Shown here: positions 18,451 through 26,913 of the stretch, one piece after another
Layout: the number at the start of each line of letters is the position of its first letter
Position numbering within the stretch: position 1 is the first letter of the stretch
Translations under genes and position numbers: made by a program
Notes under the pieces: model-generated
What the model was told of the DNA's origin: nothing
Databases searched by the model: none
What the model saw: the letters and a program-made list of their open reading frames with translations, nothing else
NCBI RefSeq assembly: GCF_001439665.1
Contig: NZ_LMAK01000006.1
Coordinates: 1 to 64,000, forward strand
Direction of reading: 5' to 3'
DNA length: 64,000 nucleotides
Source: Formosa algae
GTDB lineage: Bacteria; Bacteroidota; Bacteroidia; Flavobacteriales; Flavobacteriaceae

Positions 18451-21303
18451 TTATTTATTTAAATACATACGACGTCTTGAGTATAAATTGTAAAACTCAT
18501 CGTCTTTTAAGCTATCTATAAACAAGATGCTTTCTCCTGTACTCTTCATTTCTGGTCCAAGTTTCTTATTCACATTATGGAATTTATCGAAAGAGAATAC
18601 TGGCTTTTTAATTGCATACCCTTCTAGTTTAGGTGTAAAGTTAAAGTCTTTAACTTTCTTCTCTCCTAACATTACTTTAGTTGCGTAGTTTACATACGGT
18701 TCGCCATATGCTTTTGCAATAAAAGGAACAGTTCTAGAGGCTCTTGGGTTTGCTTCGATAATATATACTACATCGTCTTTAACCGCAAACTGTATGTTTA
18801 TTAAACCAACTGTATTAAGAGCTAAAGCAATCTTTTTAGTATGATCTTTTATTTGTTGCATTACCAAATCTCCTAAGTTAAAAGGTGGTAATAAAGAGTT
18901 ACTATCTCCAGAGTGCACACCACAAGGCTCTATATGCTCCATGATTCCGATAATATAAACATCTTCTCCATCGCAAATTGCATCGGCTTCTGCTTCAATT
19001 GCACCATCTAAATAGTGATCTAACAGTAATTGATTACCAGGCATTCTGCTTAATAAATCTACAACATGTTTTTCAAGTTCTTCCTTATTAATTACAATTT
19101 TCATTCCTTGACCCCCAAGTACGTAAGACGGACGTACTAATATTGGAAAATCTAATACATCTGCAATTGCAGAAGCTTCATCTGCCGTTGTTGCAATATC
19201 AAACTCTGGGTAAGGAATATTGTTTTCTTTAAGTAATTTAGAGAATAGTCCTCTATCTTCGGCTAAGTCTAAAGATTCAAAGCTAGTTCCTAATATTTTC
19301 ACACCCCATTTGGTTAATTTTTCAGCAAGTTTTAAAGCCGTCTGACCGCCTAACTGAACAATAACACCTTCTGGTTTTTCATGTTTAATGATATCGTAAA
19401 TATGTTCCCAGAATACTGGTTCGAAGTATAATTTATCTGCTGTATCAAAATCTGTAGATACCGTTTCTGGATTACAGTTAATCATGATGGTTTCGTAACC
19501 ACATTCTGCTGCAGCTAATACACCGTGTACACAACAGTAATCAAACTCGATTCCCTGTCCGATTCTATTTGGTCCAGATCCTAAAACAATTACTTTTTTC
19601 TTATCGCTTACAATACTTTCGTTATCTGCAAAACGTGTTCCGTCTGCAGTTTCCATATCGCTTTCAAACGTGGAATAGTAATAAGGTGTTTTTGCTGTAA
19701 ATTCGGCAGCACATGTATCTACTAATTTGTAAACACGATTTACACCTAACTCTTCACGTTTGTTATACACTTGACTTTCCAAACAGCCCAACATATGTGC
19801 AATTTGTCTGTCTCCGTAACCTTTTTGTTTAGCTTCTAAAAGTAAGTCCTTCTGAATGGTTTCTATATTAAAGGTAGAAACTTCATTTCTAAGCATATGC
19901 AATTCTTCATATTGCTTTAAGAACCACATGTCTATTTTCGTGATCTCGTGAATTCGGCTTAATGGAATACCCATTTCTATTGCATCGTAAATAATAAAGA
20001 CACGATCCCAAGATGCATATGTAAGCTTCTCTATAATTTGATTGTAATCTTTATTTTCTTTACCGTCTGCACCTAAACCGTTACGTTTAATCTCTAAAGA
20101 TTGGGTGGCTTTATGCAAAGCTTCTTGGAACGAACGTCCAATTCCCATCACTTCTCCAACAGATTTCATTTGAAGTCCTAAAGTTCTGTCAGAACCTTCG
20201 AATTTATCAAAATTCCATCGAGGTATTTTTACAATCACATAATCTAATGTCGGTTCAAAAAGCGCCGAAGTTGATTTTGTAATTTGATTTTGTAATTCAT
20301 CTAAATGATATCCTAAAGCTAATTTTGCTGCTATTTTAGCAATAGGATAACCTGTTGCTTTAGACGCTAATGCTGAAGAACGCGATACACGAGGATTAAT
20401 TTCGATAGCAATAATATCTTCTTTTTCGTCTGGACTTACGGCAAACTGCACATTACATCCTCCGGCAAAATCTCCGATACTACGCATCATATGTATAGCC
20501 ATATCACGCATTTTTTGATACGTTTTATCACTAAGAGTCATAGCTGGTGCTACGGTAATAGAATCTCCAGTATGAATTCCGATAGGATCCATATTTTCAA
20601 TAGAACAGATAATAACCACATTATCGTTAGCATCTCTAAGTAATTCTAACTCGTATTCTTTCCAACCAATAAGCGCCTTATCAATCATAACTTCATGAAT
20701 AGGAGAAATCTCTAATCCACGAGTTAATAATTCATCGAAATCTTCTTCTTTATATACAAACGAAGCTCCTGCTCCACCTAAAGTAAAAGAAGCTCTAATA
20801 ATTAAAGGGAATCCAAATTCTTGAGCAATTTCTTTTCCTTTTAAGTATGAAGTAGCTGTAGCTTGAGGTGCCATTGGCACTCCAATTTTAAGCATTAACT
20901 CTCTAAATTTCTCTCTATCTTCAGTAATGTTGATAGCATCAATATCTACTCCAATAATGTCTACACCAAAATCTTTCCAAATACCTTTTTCATCAGCTTC
21001 TATACATAAATTTAAAGCTGTCTGTCCACCCATTGTTGGTAAAACAGCGTCAATTTGTGGATGCTCTTTAAGGATTTGTACTAACGATTTTGTAGTAAGT
21101 GGCAACAAATATACATGATCGGCCATTGAAGGGTCGGTCATAATCGTTGCTGGATTGGAATTGATTAATACGGTTTCTATCCCATCTTCGCGAAGCGATC
21201 TTAAGGCTTGAGTTCCTGAATAGTCAAATTCGCAGGCTTGCCCAATTACAATTGGTCCAGACCCGATGATAAGAATAGATTTTAGCTTTGGATTTTTTGG
21301 CAT
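18451..21303 (-). CDS. carB: Carbamoyl-phosphate synthase large chain lacking the allosteric domain
   Basis: 950-residue ATP-dependent synthase making carbamoyl phosphate for arginine and pyrimidines. The two homologous ATP-grasp halves are visible: the first begins KSILIIGSGPIVIGQACEFDY, the second begins KKVIVLGSGPNRIGQGIEFDY around residue 570. The sequence ends soon after the second carbamate-phosphorylation domain (KPVFSFDKF ... STGESILF). The E. coli enzyme is about 1073 residues and has a further C-terminal MGS-type regulatory domain. That domain is absent, and the stop is clean, followed by a terminator. carA is not in the window. I recall similar short forms in other flavobacteria. 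Confidence 0.95.
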   Translation of the reverse strand: MPKNPKLKSILIIGSGPIVIGQACEFDYSGTQALRSLREDGIETVLINSNPATIMTDPSMADHVYLLPLTTKSLVQILKEHPQIDAVLPTMGGQTALNLCIEADEKGIWKDFGVDIIGVDIDAINITEDREKFRELMLKIGVPMAPQATATSYLKGKEIAQEFGFPLIIRASFTLGGAGASFVYKEEDFDELLTRGLEISPIHEVMIDKALIGWKEYELELLRDANDNVVIICSIENMDPIGIHTGDSITVAPAMTLSDKTYQKMRDMAIHMMRSIGDFAGGCNVQFAVSPDEKEDIIAIEINPRVSRSSALASKATGYPIAKIAAKLALGYHLDELQNQITKSTSALFEPTLDYVIVKIPRWNFDKFEGSDRTLGLQMKSVGEVMGIGRSFQEALHKATQSLEIKRNGLGADGKENKDYNQIIEKLTYASWDRVFIIYDAIEMGIPLSRIHEITKIDMWFLKQYEELHMLRNEVSTFNIETIQKDLLLEAKQKGYGDRQIAHMLGCLESQVYNKREELGVNRVYKLVDTCAAEFTAKTPYYYSTFESDMETADGTRFADNESIVSDKKKVIVLGSGPNRIGQGIEFDYCCVHGVLAAAECGYETIMINCNPETVSTDFDTADKLYFEPVFWEHIYDIIKHEKPEGVIVQLGGQTALKLAEKLTKWGVKILGTSFESLDLAEDRGLFSKLLKENNIPYPEFDIATTADEASAIADVLDFPILVRPSYVLGGQGMKIVINKEELEKHVVDLLSRMPGNQLLLDHYLDGAIEAEADAICDGEDVYIIGIMEHIEPCGVHSGDSNSLLPPFNLGDLVMQQIKDHTKKIALALNTVGLINIQFAVKDDVVYIIEANPRASRTVPFIAKAYGEPYVNYATKVMLGEKKVKDFNFTPKLEGYAIKKPVFSFDKFHNVNKKLGPEMKSTGESILFIDSLKDDEFYNLYSRRRMYLNK

Positions 21304-21323
21304 TGTATTATATTAAGATATTT

Positions 21324-21331
21324 CAAAAGTA
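21324..21331 (-). promoter_or_regulatory. -7 box for carB
   Basis: Reads TACTTTTG on the minus strand, 20 bp before the carB start, just beyond the rpmH terminator. No -33 TTG at normal spacing. Confidence 0.42.
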
Positions 21332-21350
21332 ATTATAAAAACGAGATATA

Positions 21351-21383
21351 AAAAAAGGCGTTACCATTAAGTAACACCTTTCT
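21351..21383 (-). terminator. Intrinsic terminator of rpmH
   Basis: On the minus strand AGGTGTTAC pairs with GTAACGCCT (one G-U), followed by seven T. It lies 24 bp after the rpmH stop. Confidence 0.75.
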
Positions 21384-21406
21384 ATTATATCAAAACACTG
21401 ATATCA

Positions 21407-21568
21407 TTATTTTTTATGTCTTGACTCAGAAGATACAGACAGTTTCTTTCTTCCTTTAGCACGTCTACGTGCAAGGACTTTTCTACCATTGGCAGAAGCC
21501 ATTCTTTCTCTAAAACCGTGCTTGTTTCTTCTCTTTCTTTTTGATGGTTGAAACGTTCTTTTACTCAT
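21407..21568 (-). CDS. rpmH: 50S ribosomal protein L34
   Basis: 53-residue basic ribosomal protein. Translation begins [20 protein letters not shown] and continues [20 protein letters not shown], the universal L34 pattern, with a short lysine/serine tail. It has its own strong promoter and terminator, so it is monocistronic here; rnpA and dnaA are not adjacent, as is common in Bacteroidota. Confidence 0.97.
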   Translation of the reverse strand: MSKRTFQPSKRKRRNKHGFRERMASANGRKVLARRRAKGRKKLSVSSESRHKK

Positions 21569-21637
21569 TGTCTTGTATCTTTAAAATCTTCAATATATTA
21601 ACTACACTTGGCTTTGATTGTTTGTCAAAACTGCGCG

Positions 21638-21667
21638 CAAATATACAAAGAGTTTTTAGTTTAACAA
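21638..21667 (-). promoter_or_regulatory. Promoter of rpmH
   Basis: On the minus strand TTG (21665-21667), a 19-bp spacer and TATATTTG (21638-21645). A textbook Bacteroidota promoter, with a leader of about 60 bases before rpmH. Confidence 0.8.
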
Positions 21668-21735
21668 ACCTTATTTAAAAAATATTTTTTAGTAAAATTT
21701 TTAGTTTCTTTGTAGTCCCAAATAATATAGTATAA

Positions 21736-22614
21736 ATGACTCGATTTTTTCTTAAGATATTAGTGTTTACCTTAGTAAGTGCATATTCTGTATCTGCCCA
21801 ATCCTTATTGCAATATCGTTTAAAAATAGGAGATAGCATAACGGTTTTACAAAAGGCTACACAAAATATTGTACAATGTGATCAAGGTTTAGAGCATAAA
21901 ATACTTAATAACCTTGAAGAAAATTACACCTTTAAAGTCGCTGCGAAGACAGACAGCACCTATAGATTGAAGTTTCGCTTCAACCAATTTAAACTAAAAA
22001 CAACTTCTAATCAGTTTGGTGTTTTAGTTGATGTAGATACTAACAAACCTGTTGCAGACAACGATACAGAAGGTAAAATATTTGGCGGATTAACACATTC
22101 TGAGTTACAAATAGAAATGTCTTACACCGGTGAAATTATTGAAGTCTATGGTGCAGAAGACATGATTAATAATATGGTTAGTTTATCTGGAATACGAGAC
22201 GAATTTACCAAACAACTCATGATAGAGTCGATGAAATCTGAATTCGGTAGCGAATCTTTATCTAAAAGTTTCGAGCAACTCACCCATATTTACCCAAAAC
22301 AAGAAGTAAAAATTGGAGATACTTGGAATAATGAATATACTGGCGAGATTAATTCTAAAAATACTTGGAAGCTTAAAAACATATCAGATACTATAGTTTT
22401 AAATGCAGAATCGACCTTAAGTATGATTATTGAAGACGAATTTACCAACCTCCTTTTAAAAGGAAAACAAAATATTGTAGTTATAGCCGATAAAGAAACT
22501 GGATTTATAAACGAAATGACGGTAAATGCAGAAGCTAGTAACGCAGTAGATTTAAATCATACAGAGAATAATCCAACTAAAGTAACATCTATAACAACTT
22601 ATAAAATTAAATAA
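21736..22614 (+). CDS. DUF6263-like secreted protein
   Basis: 292 residues with a signal peptide (hydrophobic core to about residue 21, cleavage after VSAQ). The mature part is beta-rich and resembles the DUF6263 family of exported Bacteroidota proteins, with patterns such as KIGDSITV, the block MSYTGEII and VKIGDTWNNEY. Function is unknown. It is followed 6 bp later by a small membrane protein and is probably co-transcribed with it. Confidence 0.78.
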   Translation: MTRFFLKILVFTLVSAYSVSAQSLLQYRLKIGDSITVLQKATQNIVQCDQGLEHKILNNLEENYTFKVAAKTDSTYRLKFRFNQFKLKTTSNQFGVLVDVDTNKPVADNDTEGKIFGGLTHSELQIEMSYTGEIIEVYGAEDMINNMVSLSGIRDEFTKQLMIESMKSEFGSESLSKSFEQLTHIYPKQEVKIGDTWNNEYTGEINSKNTWKLKNISDTIVLNAESTLSMIIEDEFTNLLLKGKQNIVVIADKETGFINEMTVNAEASNAVDLNHTENNPTKVTSITTYKIK

Positions 22615-22620
22615 ACACAC

Positions 22621-23193
22621 ATGTACAACAAAAACATAAAATTAGTTATCGCTGGTTTAATTATAGCCTACGCTGTCTATCAATTTATAGAAGGAAATAT
22701 TGGAAACGGGATCATGTTAATCTTATTATCTTCTATTTTCATCTTTTTATACTTTAAAAATGAATTTATTTTATTGGCCTTTTTAAAGTTACGTAAGCAA
22801 GATTTTGAAGGCGCAACCAAGTGGTTAAACAAAATTAAAAACCCAGAATCTGCTTTAGTTGCAAAACAACAAGGGTATTACAACTACTTACACGGTATTA
22901 TGGTATCGCAAACAAATATGAATGAATCTGAAAAATATTTAAAGAAAGCTGTGGCTTTAGGTTTAAATATGGATCATGATTTAGCTATGGCAAAATTAAG
23001 CTTAGCTGGTATCTCTTTATCTAAACGCAGAAAACAGGAAGCTACTAAATTATTATCTGAAGCTCAAAAATTAGATAAGCAAGGCATGTTGACCGATCAA
23101 ATTAAAATGATGAAAGACAATATGAAGCGCGCACAAGCACCTAACCAACATTTTGGCGGACACAGACAACCAAGAGGTGGCGGAAGACGATAG
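22621..23193 (+). CDS. Small membrane protein with TPR-like helical region
   Basis: 190 residues. Two hydrophobic segments (about 9-22 and 28-47) are followed by helices that resemble degenerate tetratricopeptide repeats (motifs LRKQDFEGATKWL, GYYNYLHGIM, SEKYLKKAVALG). The tail is rich in Gly, Arg and His. It may act as a scaffold at the inner membrane. No catalytic motif was recognised. It is likely co-transcribed with the DUF6263-like gene just upstream. Confidence 0.75.
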   Translation: MYNKNIKLVIAGLIIAYAVYQFIEGNIGNGIMLILLSSIFIFLYFKNEFILLAFLKLRKQDFEGATKWLNKIKNPESALVAKQQGYYNYLHGIMVSQTNMNESEKYLKKAVALGLNMDHDLAMAKLSLAGISLSKRRKQEATKLLSEAQKLDKQGMLTDQIKMMKDNMKRAQAPNQHFGGHRQPRGGGRR

Positions 23194-23212
23194 ACTTCTT
23201 TTAAACAAATAC

Positions 23213-23249
23213 AAAAAAAGGCGTTGAATTTAATTTCAACGCCTTTTTC
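23213..23249. terminator. Bidirectional terminator
   Basis: Perfect stem AAAAAAGGCGTTGAA with its complement around a short loop, T-rich on both strands. It separates the TPR-like gene from the converging transglycosylase gene. Confidence 0.85.
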
Positions 23250-23267
23250 TTTTTTATAAAAATACTC

Positions 23268-24191
23268 TTAGTTTTTATAAAAGCCTGCTTTAGGAATCTC
23301 GATCTCGTATAATTTTCTTGAACTATTATTTAAGAACGATTCTCTTAACCACGGATTATGAATTTTTAAAATCTTATAATTAATATCAAATTTCTGAGCA
23401 AAATCAGCGAAATCTGTCACCGCAGTATCAACCTTTACAGTATAAGTTGGCACATAAGTGTATAAATCTTTATCTCTGAAATTAAACCCATATTTTAACG
23501 GACTGTTTAAAATTTCTTTTAAAGCTATAATTCTAAACACATAACGCCCTGTTTCTTCTCCCAATAACAAATCGTAATAATCGTCTACTTTTTGAGCTTC
23601 TAACCTAGAAGACACTCCTCTATTTCCTGCATTGTAAGCAGCTGCTGCCAAGGTCCAAGACCCTAATTGAGCTTTAGACTTTTTTAAATATTCACAAGCG
23701 ACTTCTGTAGATTTTTCAAGATTATAACGTTCATCTACGTTATCATTCACTTCTAATCCAAAATCTTTTGCAGTCCCTTTCATAATTTGCCAAACTCCAC
23801 GAGCTCCAGCTGGAGACACAGCATTTGTTAGTCCGCTTTCTATAACAGCTAAATATTTAAAATCGTCTGGAATACCATGTTTTGCTAAAATAGGTTCAAT
23901 AATAGGAAAATATTTATGTGCACGTTTAAACAATAACAAAGCATTAGATTGCCAGTACGTATTTACTAGTAATTCGCGATCCATACGTTCATGAACATCT
24001 GGATCATGTAGTGGCAACTCTTCACCTGCAAAATCTAATTGTTCAGGCATTTGTAACGCATATACATTATAGTCGTTAAATTGTTTTTTCTCAAAACTCT
24101 CGTCGGTTTCTGGATCTCCTACTGCATTAATAGATAAGGCAACTACACCTAACAAGCCTGCAAACATTAGACCTTTATAAATATGTTTCAT
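23268..24191 (-). CDS. Lytic transglycosylase (SLT domain)
   Basis: 307-residue periplasmic peptidoglycan lyase of the MltD/SLT type. A signal-like hydrophobic segment (residues 8-24) precedes the SLT fold. The catalytic glutamate is E118 in AVIESG, followed by the conserved GARGVWQIM and AAAAYNAG motifs. A C-terminal stretch (about 255-307) may be a small binding domain, but no LysM motif is evident. It acts in cell-wall turnover. No neighbour shares an obvious pathway. Confidence 0.92.
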   Translation of the reverse strand: MKHIYKGLMFAGLLGVVALSINAVGDPETDESFEKKQFNDYNVYALQMPEQLDFAGEELPLHDPDVHERMDRELLVNTYWQSNALLLFKRAHKYFPIIEPILAKHGIPDDFKYLAVIESGLTNAVSPAGARGVWQIMKGTAKDFGLEVNDNVDERYNLEKSTEVACEYLKKSKAQLGSWTLAAAAYNAGNRGVSSRLEAQKVDDYYDLLLGEETGRYVFRIIALKEILNSPLKYGFNFRDKDLYTYVPTYTVKVDTAVTDFADFAQKFDINYKILKIHNPWLRESFLNNSSRKLYEIEIPKAGFYKN

Positions 24192-24231
24192 AATAATTGG
24201 TATTGTTTTAAAATTAAAATAGTATCAAAAT

Positions 24232-24906
24232 CTAAGCCACGTTATCGTTTAAAATTAATTGTGGTAAATTTTCATTAAACCATTTGTATTTATTAATAAT
24301 CATTATATGTGTACCCTCTTTTACAGTGATACAGTTTTTAATATATTGGTACGGAAACACGGCATCTTTATCGCCATGAATATGAATGGTATTAGGTAAC
24401 GGTTCTTCTTGTTCCCAACAGACCACTTGTTCTATGGCCCAATCTAAATAATTTTTATCACGTACAGACAAATATTTCTTATATAAATCTATACGTTTTG
24501 TGGTAGAACTTCCAAATGTAAATTTAGCATAATTTTCAAAATCTCTAACCAAATGCGTTGGCAGAAACTTATACATTTTTGTAGCCTTTGCAAGTTTCAT
24601 TCGTTTTGGCAATTCATATTTAGTTAATACACTAGATATAACTATAACCTTTCTAGTTTGTATGTGCTTGCTCATTTCCTGAACTAAAATTCCTCCAAAA
24701 GATACGCCTACCAATACGGGATTCTCTTCTTTTACATCTTTACAAATGCGTTTTGCATAATCTGATAAGGTTTCTTTATTATACGGAATAACCCATTCCA
24801 ACAAATGCATTTTAAAACGATCTTTTGGCAAATTAATATACTCAAAAATCGAAGGATTTGCAGCCATTCCTGGCATAAAATACACATCTATTATATCTTG
24901 ACTCAT
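24232..24906 (-). CDS. Alpha/beta hydrolase
   Basis: 224-residue cytosolic hydrolase. The nucleophile elbow is GVSFGG, the acid lies in IHGDKDAVFP, and the histidine in EGTHIMI, so the full Ser-Asp-His triad is present. The short length places it with small esterase/thioesterase-like members; the substrate is unknown. It is on the same strand as the transglycosylase, about 40 bp upstream of it. Confidence 0.85.
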   Translation of the reverse strand: MSQDIIDVYFMPGMAANPSIFEYINLPKDRFKMHLLEWVIPYNKETLSDYAKRICKDVKEENPVLVGVSFGGILVQEMSKHIQTRKVIVISSVLTKYELPKRMKLAKATKMYKFLPTHLVRDFENYAKFTFGSSTTKRIDLYKKYLSVRDKNYLDWAIEQVVCWEQEEPLPNTIHIHGDKDAVFPYQYIKNCITVKEGTHIMIINKYKWFNENLPQLILNDNVA

Positions 24907-25027
24907 AAGGTATTAAACTGTTAAACTCTTTAATTTCATAATATTTTTTCGTAAATTTATATCAGTTTTCAACTGAAAACTTAAAAGAGTTAATTCTATT
25001 TTTCTCTTTACTCCATTCGTTAAAAAC

Positions 25028-25330
25028 ATGATCATGATAGAAACAGCAGAAGTATCGGATAACGATTTTTTACGTCAGTTTGAATACAAAATTGACGACG
25101 ATTTAGCCATCATTGAGTACTCTTTACAAGAACGAAAGATTTTTTTAACAAAACTAATAGTTCCTGAAGAAAAACAAACAGAAGCATTCGAAAATAAATT
25201 TATCACGCTGGTTCTAGACAGTTTGCAAGAACGCAATTTAAGCGTTGTGCCCACTTGTCCAACAATAGCTAAATTTATGAGAAAACACAGACAATACAAA
25301 AGTATGTTGCCAATTGGTGTTAGAATATAA
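25028..25330 (+). CDS. GNAT-like N-acetyltransferase (YjdJ type)
   Basis: 100 residues, the short single-domain GNAT-like type (COG2388), with strands IIEYSLQERKIFLT and LIVPEEKQ and a C-terminal VVPTCPTIAKFMRKH motif typical of this family. These small proteins bind acetyl-CoA; their acceptors are not known. An ATG at 25034 would also be possible. The gene has a strong shared terminator downstream and converges on mtaB. Confidence 0.85.
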   Translation: MIMIETAEVSDNDFLRQFEYKIDDDLAIIEYSLQERKIFLTKLIVPEEKQTEAFENKFITLVLDSLQERNLSVVPTCPTIAKFMRKHRQYKSMLPIGVRI

Positions 25331-25341
25331 TTCTCATTTAG

Positions 25342-25374
25342 AAAAGCCACTTGTATCAAGTGGCTTTTTTTTTT
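25342..25374. terminator. Bidirectional terminator (GNAT / mtaB)
   Basis: Stem AAAAGCCACTTG / CAAGTGGCTTTT with a 3-base loop and T-runs on the + strand; A-run on the other side gives T's for mtaB. Confidence 0.85.
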
Positions 25375-25377
25375 ATG

Positions 25378-26709
25378 CTATACTGATATTGAATCTTTTA
25401 CAAATTCAAATCTCACTAAACCATCTTCGTCTATTTTTGTAAGATTTATATCTTGTAACGTATTTACTAATTCTGGATTCCAAGGCGCTTTTACTTTAAC
25501 GTAATTCTCTGTAAAACCATGAATATAACCTTCTTTATTCTCACCTTCAAATAAAACAGTTCGTGAACTTCCTAACTGACTTTCATAAAAAGCTCTTCGT
25601 TTTTTAACCGATAAACCTCGAAGCATTTTACTACGCTTACTACGTATATTTTTAGGCACAACACCTTCCATATTTACAGCTTCTGTATTATCGCGCTCTG
25701 AATATGTAAAAACATGTAAGTACGAAATATTTAATTCTGTTAAGAAATGATACGTTTCTAAAAACAACTCGTCTGTCTCTCCTGGAAATCCAACAATAAC
25801 ATCTACACCAATACAAGCGTGAGGCATTACTGTTTTAATTTTATTTACGCGATCTATATATAATTCTTTCATATAACGACGACGCATTAATTTAAGAATT
25901 GTATTACTGCCGCTTTGTAAAGGAATATGAAAATGCGGTACAAAAGTTCGGCTTTTAGAAACAAAATCTATCGTTTCATTTTTAAGCAAATTAGGCTCTA
26001 TAGACGAAATTCTGAGACGCTCTATACCTTCAACCGTATCTAAACCTTGTACTAATTCGTAAAACGTATGCTCGTGTTTTTTATTTCCGAACTCCCCTTT
26101 TCCGTAATCACCAATATTTACACCTGTTAAAACAATTTCTTTAATATTTTTCTCTGAAATCTCTTTCGCATTTTTCAGTACATTTTGTAAGGTATCGCTT
26201 CTAGAAATCCCTCTAGCTAAAGGAATTGTACAATACGTACATTTATAATCGCAACCATCTTGTACTTTTAAAAAAGCACGTGTACGATCTCCAATAGAAT
26301 AACTTCCTACATAAAAATCGGCATCTTCAATCTCGCAAGAATGTACTTCTCCAAAATCGTTTTTAGATAAATCGTTTAGATAATCTGTAATTTTAAATTT
26401 TTCTGTTGCTCCCAAAACCAAATCTACACCATCTACATCTGCCAATTCTTGTGGTTTTAGTTGTGCATAACATCCAACGGCAGCCACAAAAGCTTTCGGA
26501 TTCACTTTTTGAGCTTGCTTTACAATGGTTTTAAAACGCTTGTCTGCATTATCGGTTACAGAACACGTATTTATTACATAAATATCTGCAGGGTCCGAAA
26601 AGTCTACACGGTCAAAACCTTCATTTTCAAAATTTCTAGCAATAGTAGAAGTTTCTGAAAAATTTAATTTACAGCCTAAAGTATAAAAAGCAACTTTTTG
26701 TCGAGTCAT
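25378..26709 (-). CDS. mtaB: tRNA t6A37 methylthiotransferase
   Basis: 443-residue radical-SAM enzyme converting t6A to ms2t6A at position 37 of tRNAs reading ANN codons. The N-terminal UPF0004 domain carries Cys13, Cys49 and Cys80 for one [4Fe-4S] cluster. The radical SAM triplet is CDYKCTYC (Cys153, 157, 160). A C-terminal TRAM-like region follows. The motif GCYAQLKP and the length (about 440) fit MtaB rather than MiaB or RimO. Confidence 0.94.
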   Translation of the reverse strand: MTRQKVAFYTLGCKLNFSETSTIARNFENEGFDRVDFSDPADIYVINTCSVTDNADKRFKTIVKQAQKVNPKAFVAAVGCYAQLKPQELADVDGVDLVLGATEKFKITDYLNDLSKNDFGEVHSCEIEDADFYVGSYSIGDRTRAFLKVQDGCDYKCTYCTIPLARGISRSDTLQNVLKNAKEISEKNIKEIVLTGVNIGDYGKGEFGNKKHEHTFYELVQGLDTVEGIERLRISSIEPNLLKNETIDFVSKSRTFVPHFHIPLQSGSNTILKLMRRRYMKELYIDRVNKIKTVMPHACIGVDVIVGFPGETDELFLETYHFLTELNISYLHVFTYSERDNTEAVNMEGVVPKNIRSKRSKMLRGLSVKKRRAFYESQLGSSRTVLFEGENKEGYIHGFTENYVKVKAPWNPELVNTLQDINLTKIDEDGLVRFEFVKDSISV

Positions 26710-26731
26710 AATTTGATAATCTAAAATGCTG

Positions 26732-26765
26732 CAAATTTACAAAAAAACTATGGTGTTTATGTCAA
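26732..26765 (-). promoter_or_regulatory. Promoter of mtaB
   Basis: On the minus strand TTG (26763-26765), a 23-bp spacer and TAAATTTG (26732-26739). The spacer is at the long end of the accepted range. Confidence 0.55.
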
Positions 26766-26866
26766 AACCCTCTTAATACATATATTGTATGCTTTTTAAA
26801 TTCTGTAATCGTTTCAAAAAAATAAAATAATTTAAAAACGGAGTTCTATTTGTGAGCTAATACACT

Positions 26867-26874
26867 TACTTTTG
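26867..26874 (+). promoter_or_regulatory. -7 box for peptide-binding lipoprotein gene
   Basis: TACTTTTG, 39 bp before the ATG. A TTTG 14 bp upstream is too close for the usual spacing. Confidence 0.4.
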
Positions 26875-26913
26875 AATTTATAATTCCTTAATAAATTATT
26901 ACTGATCTCTTTT

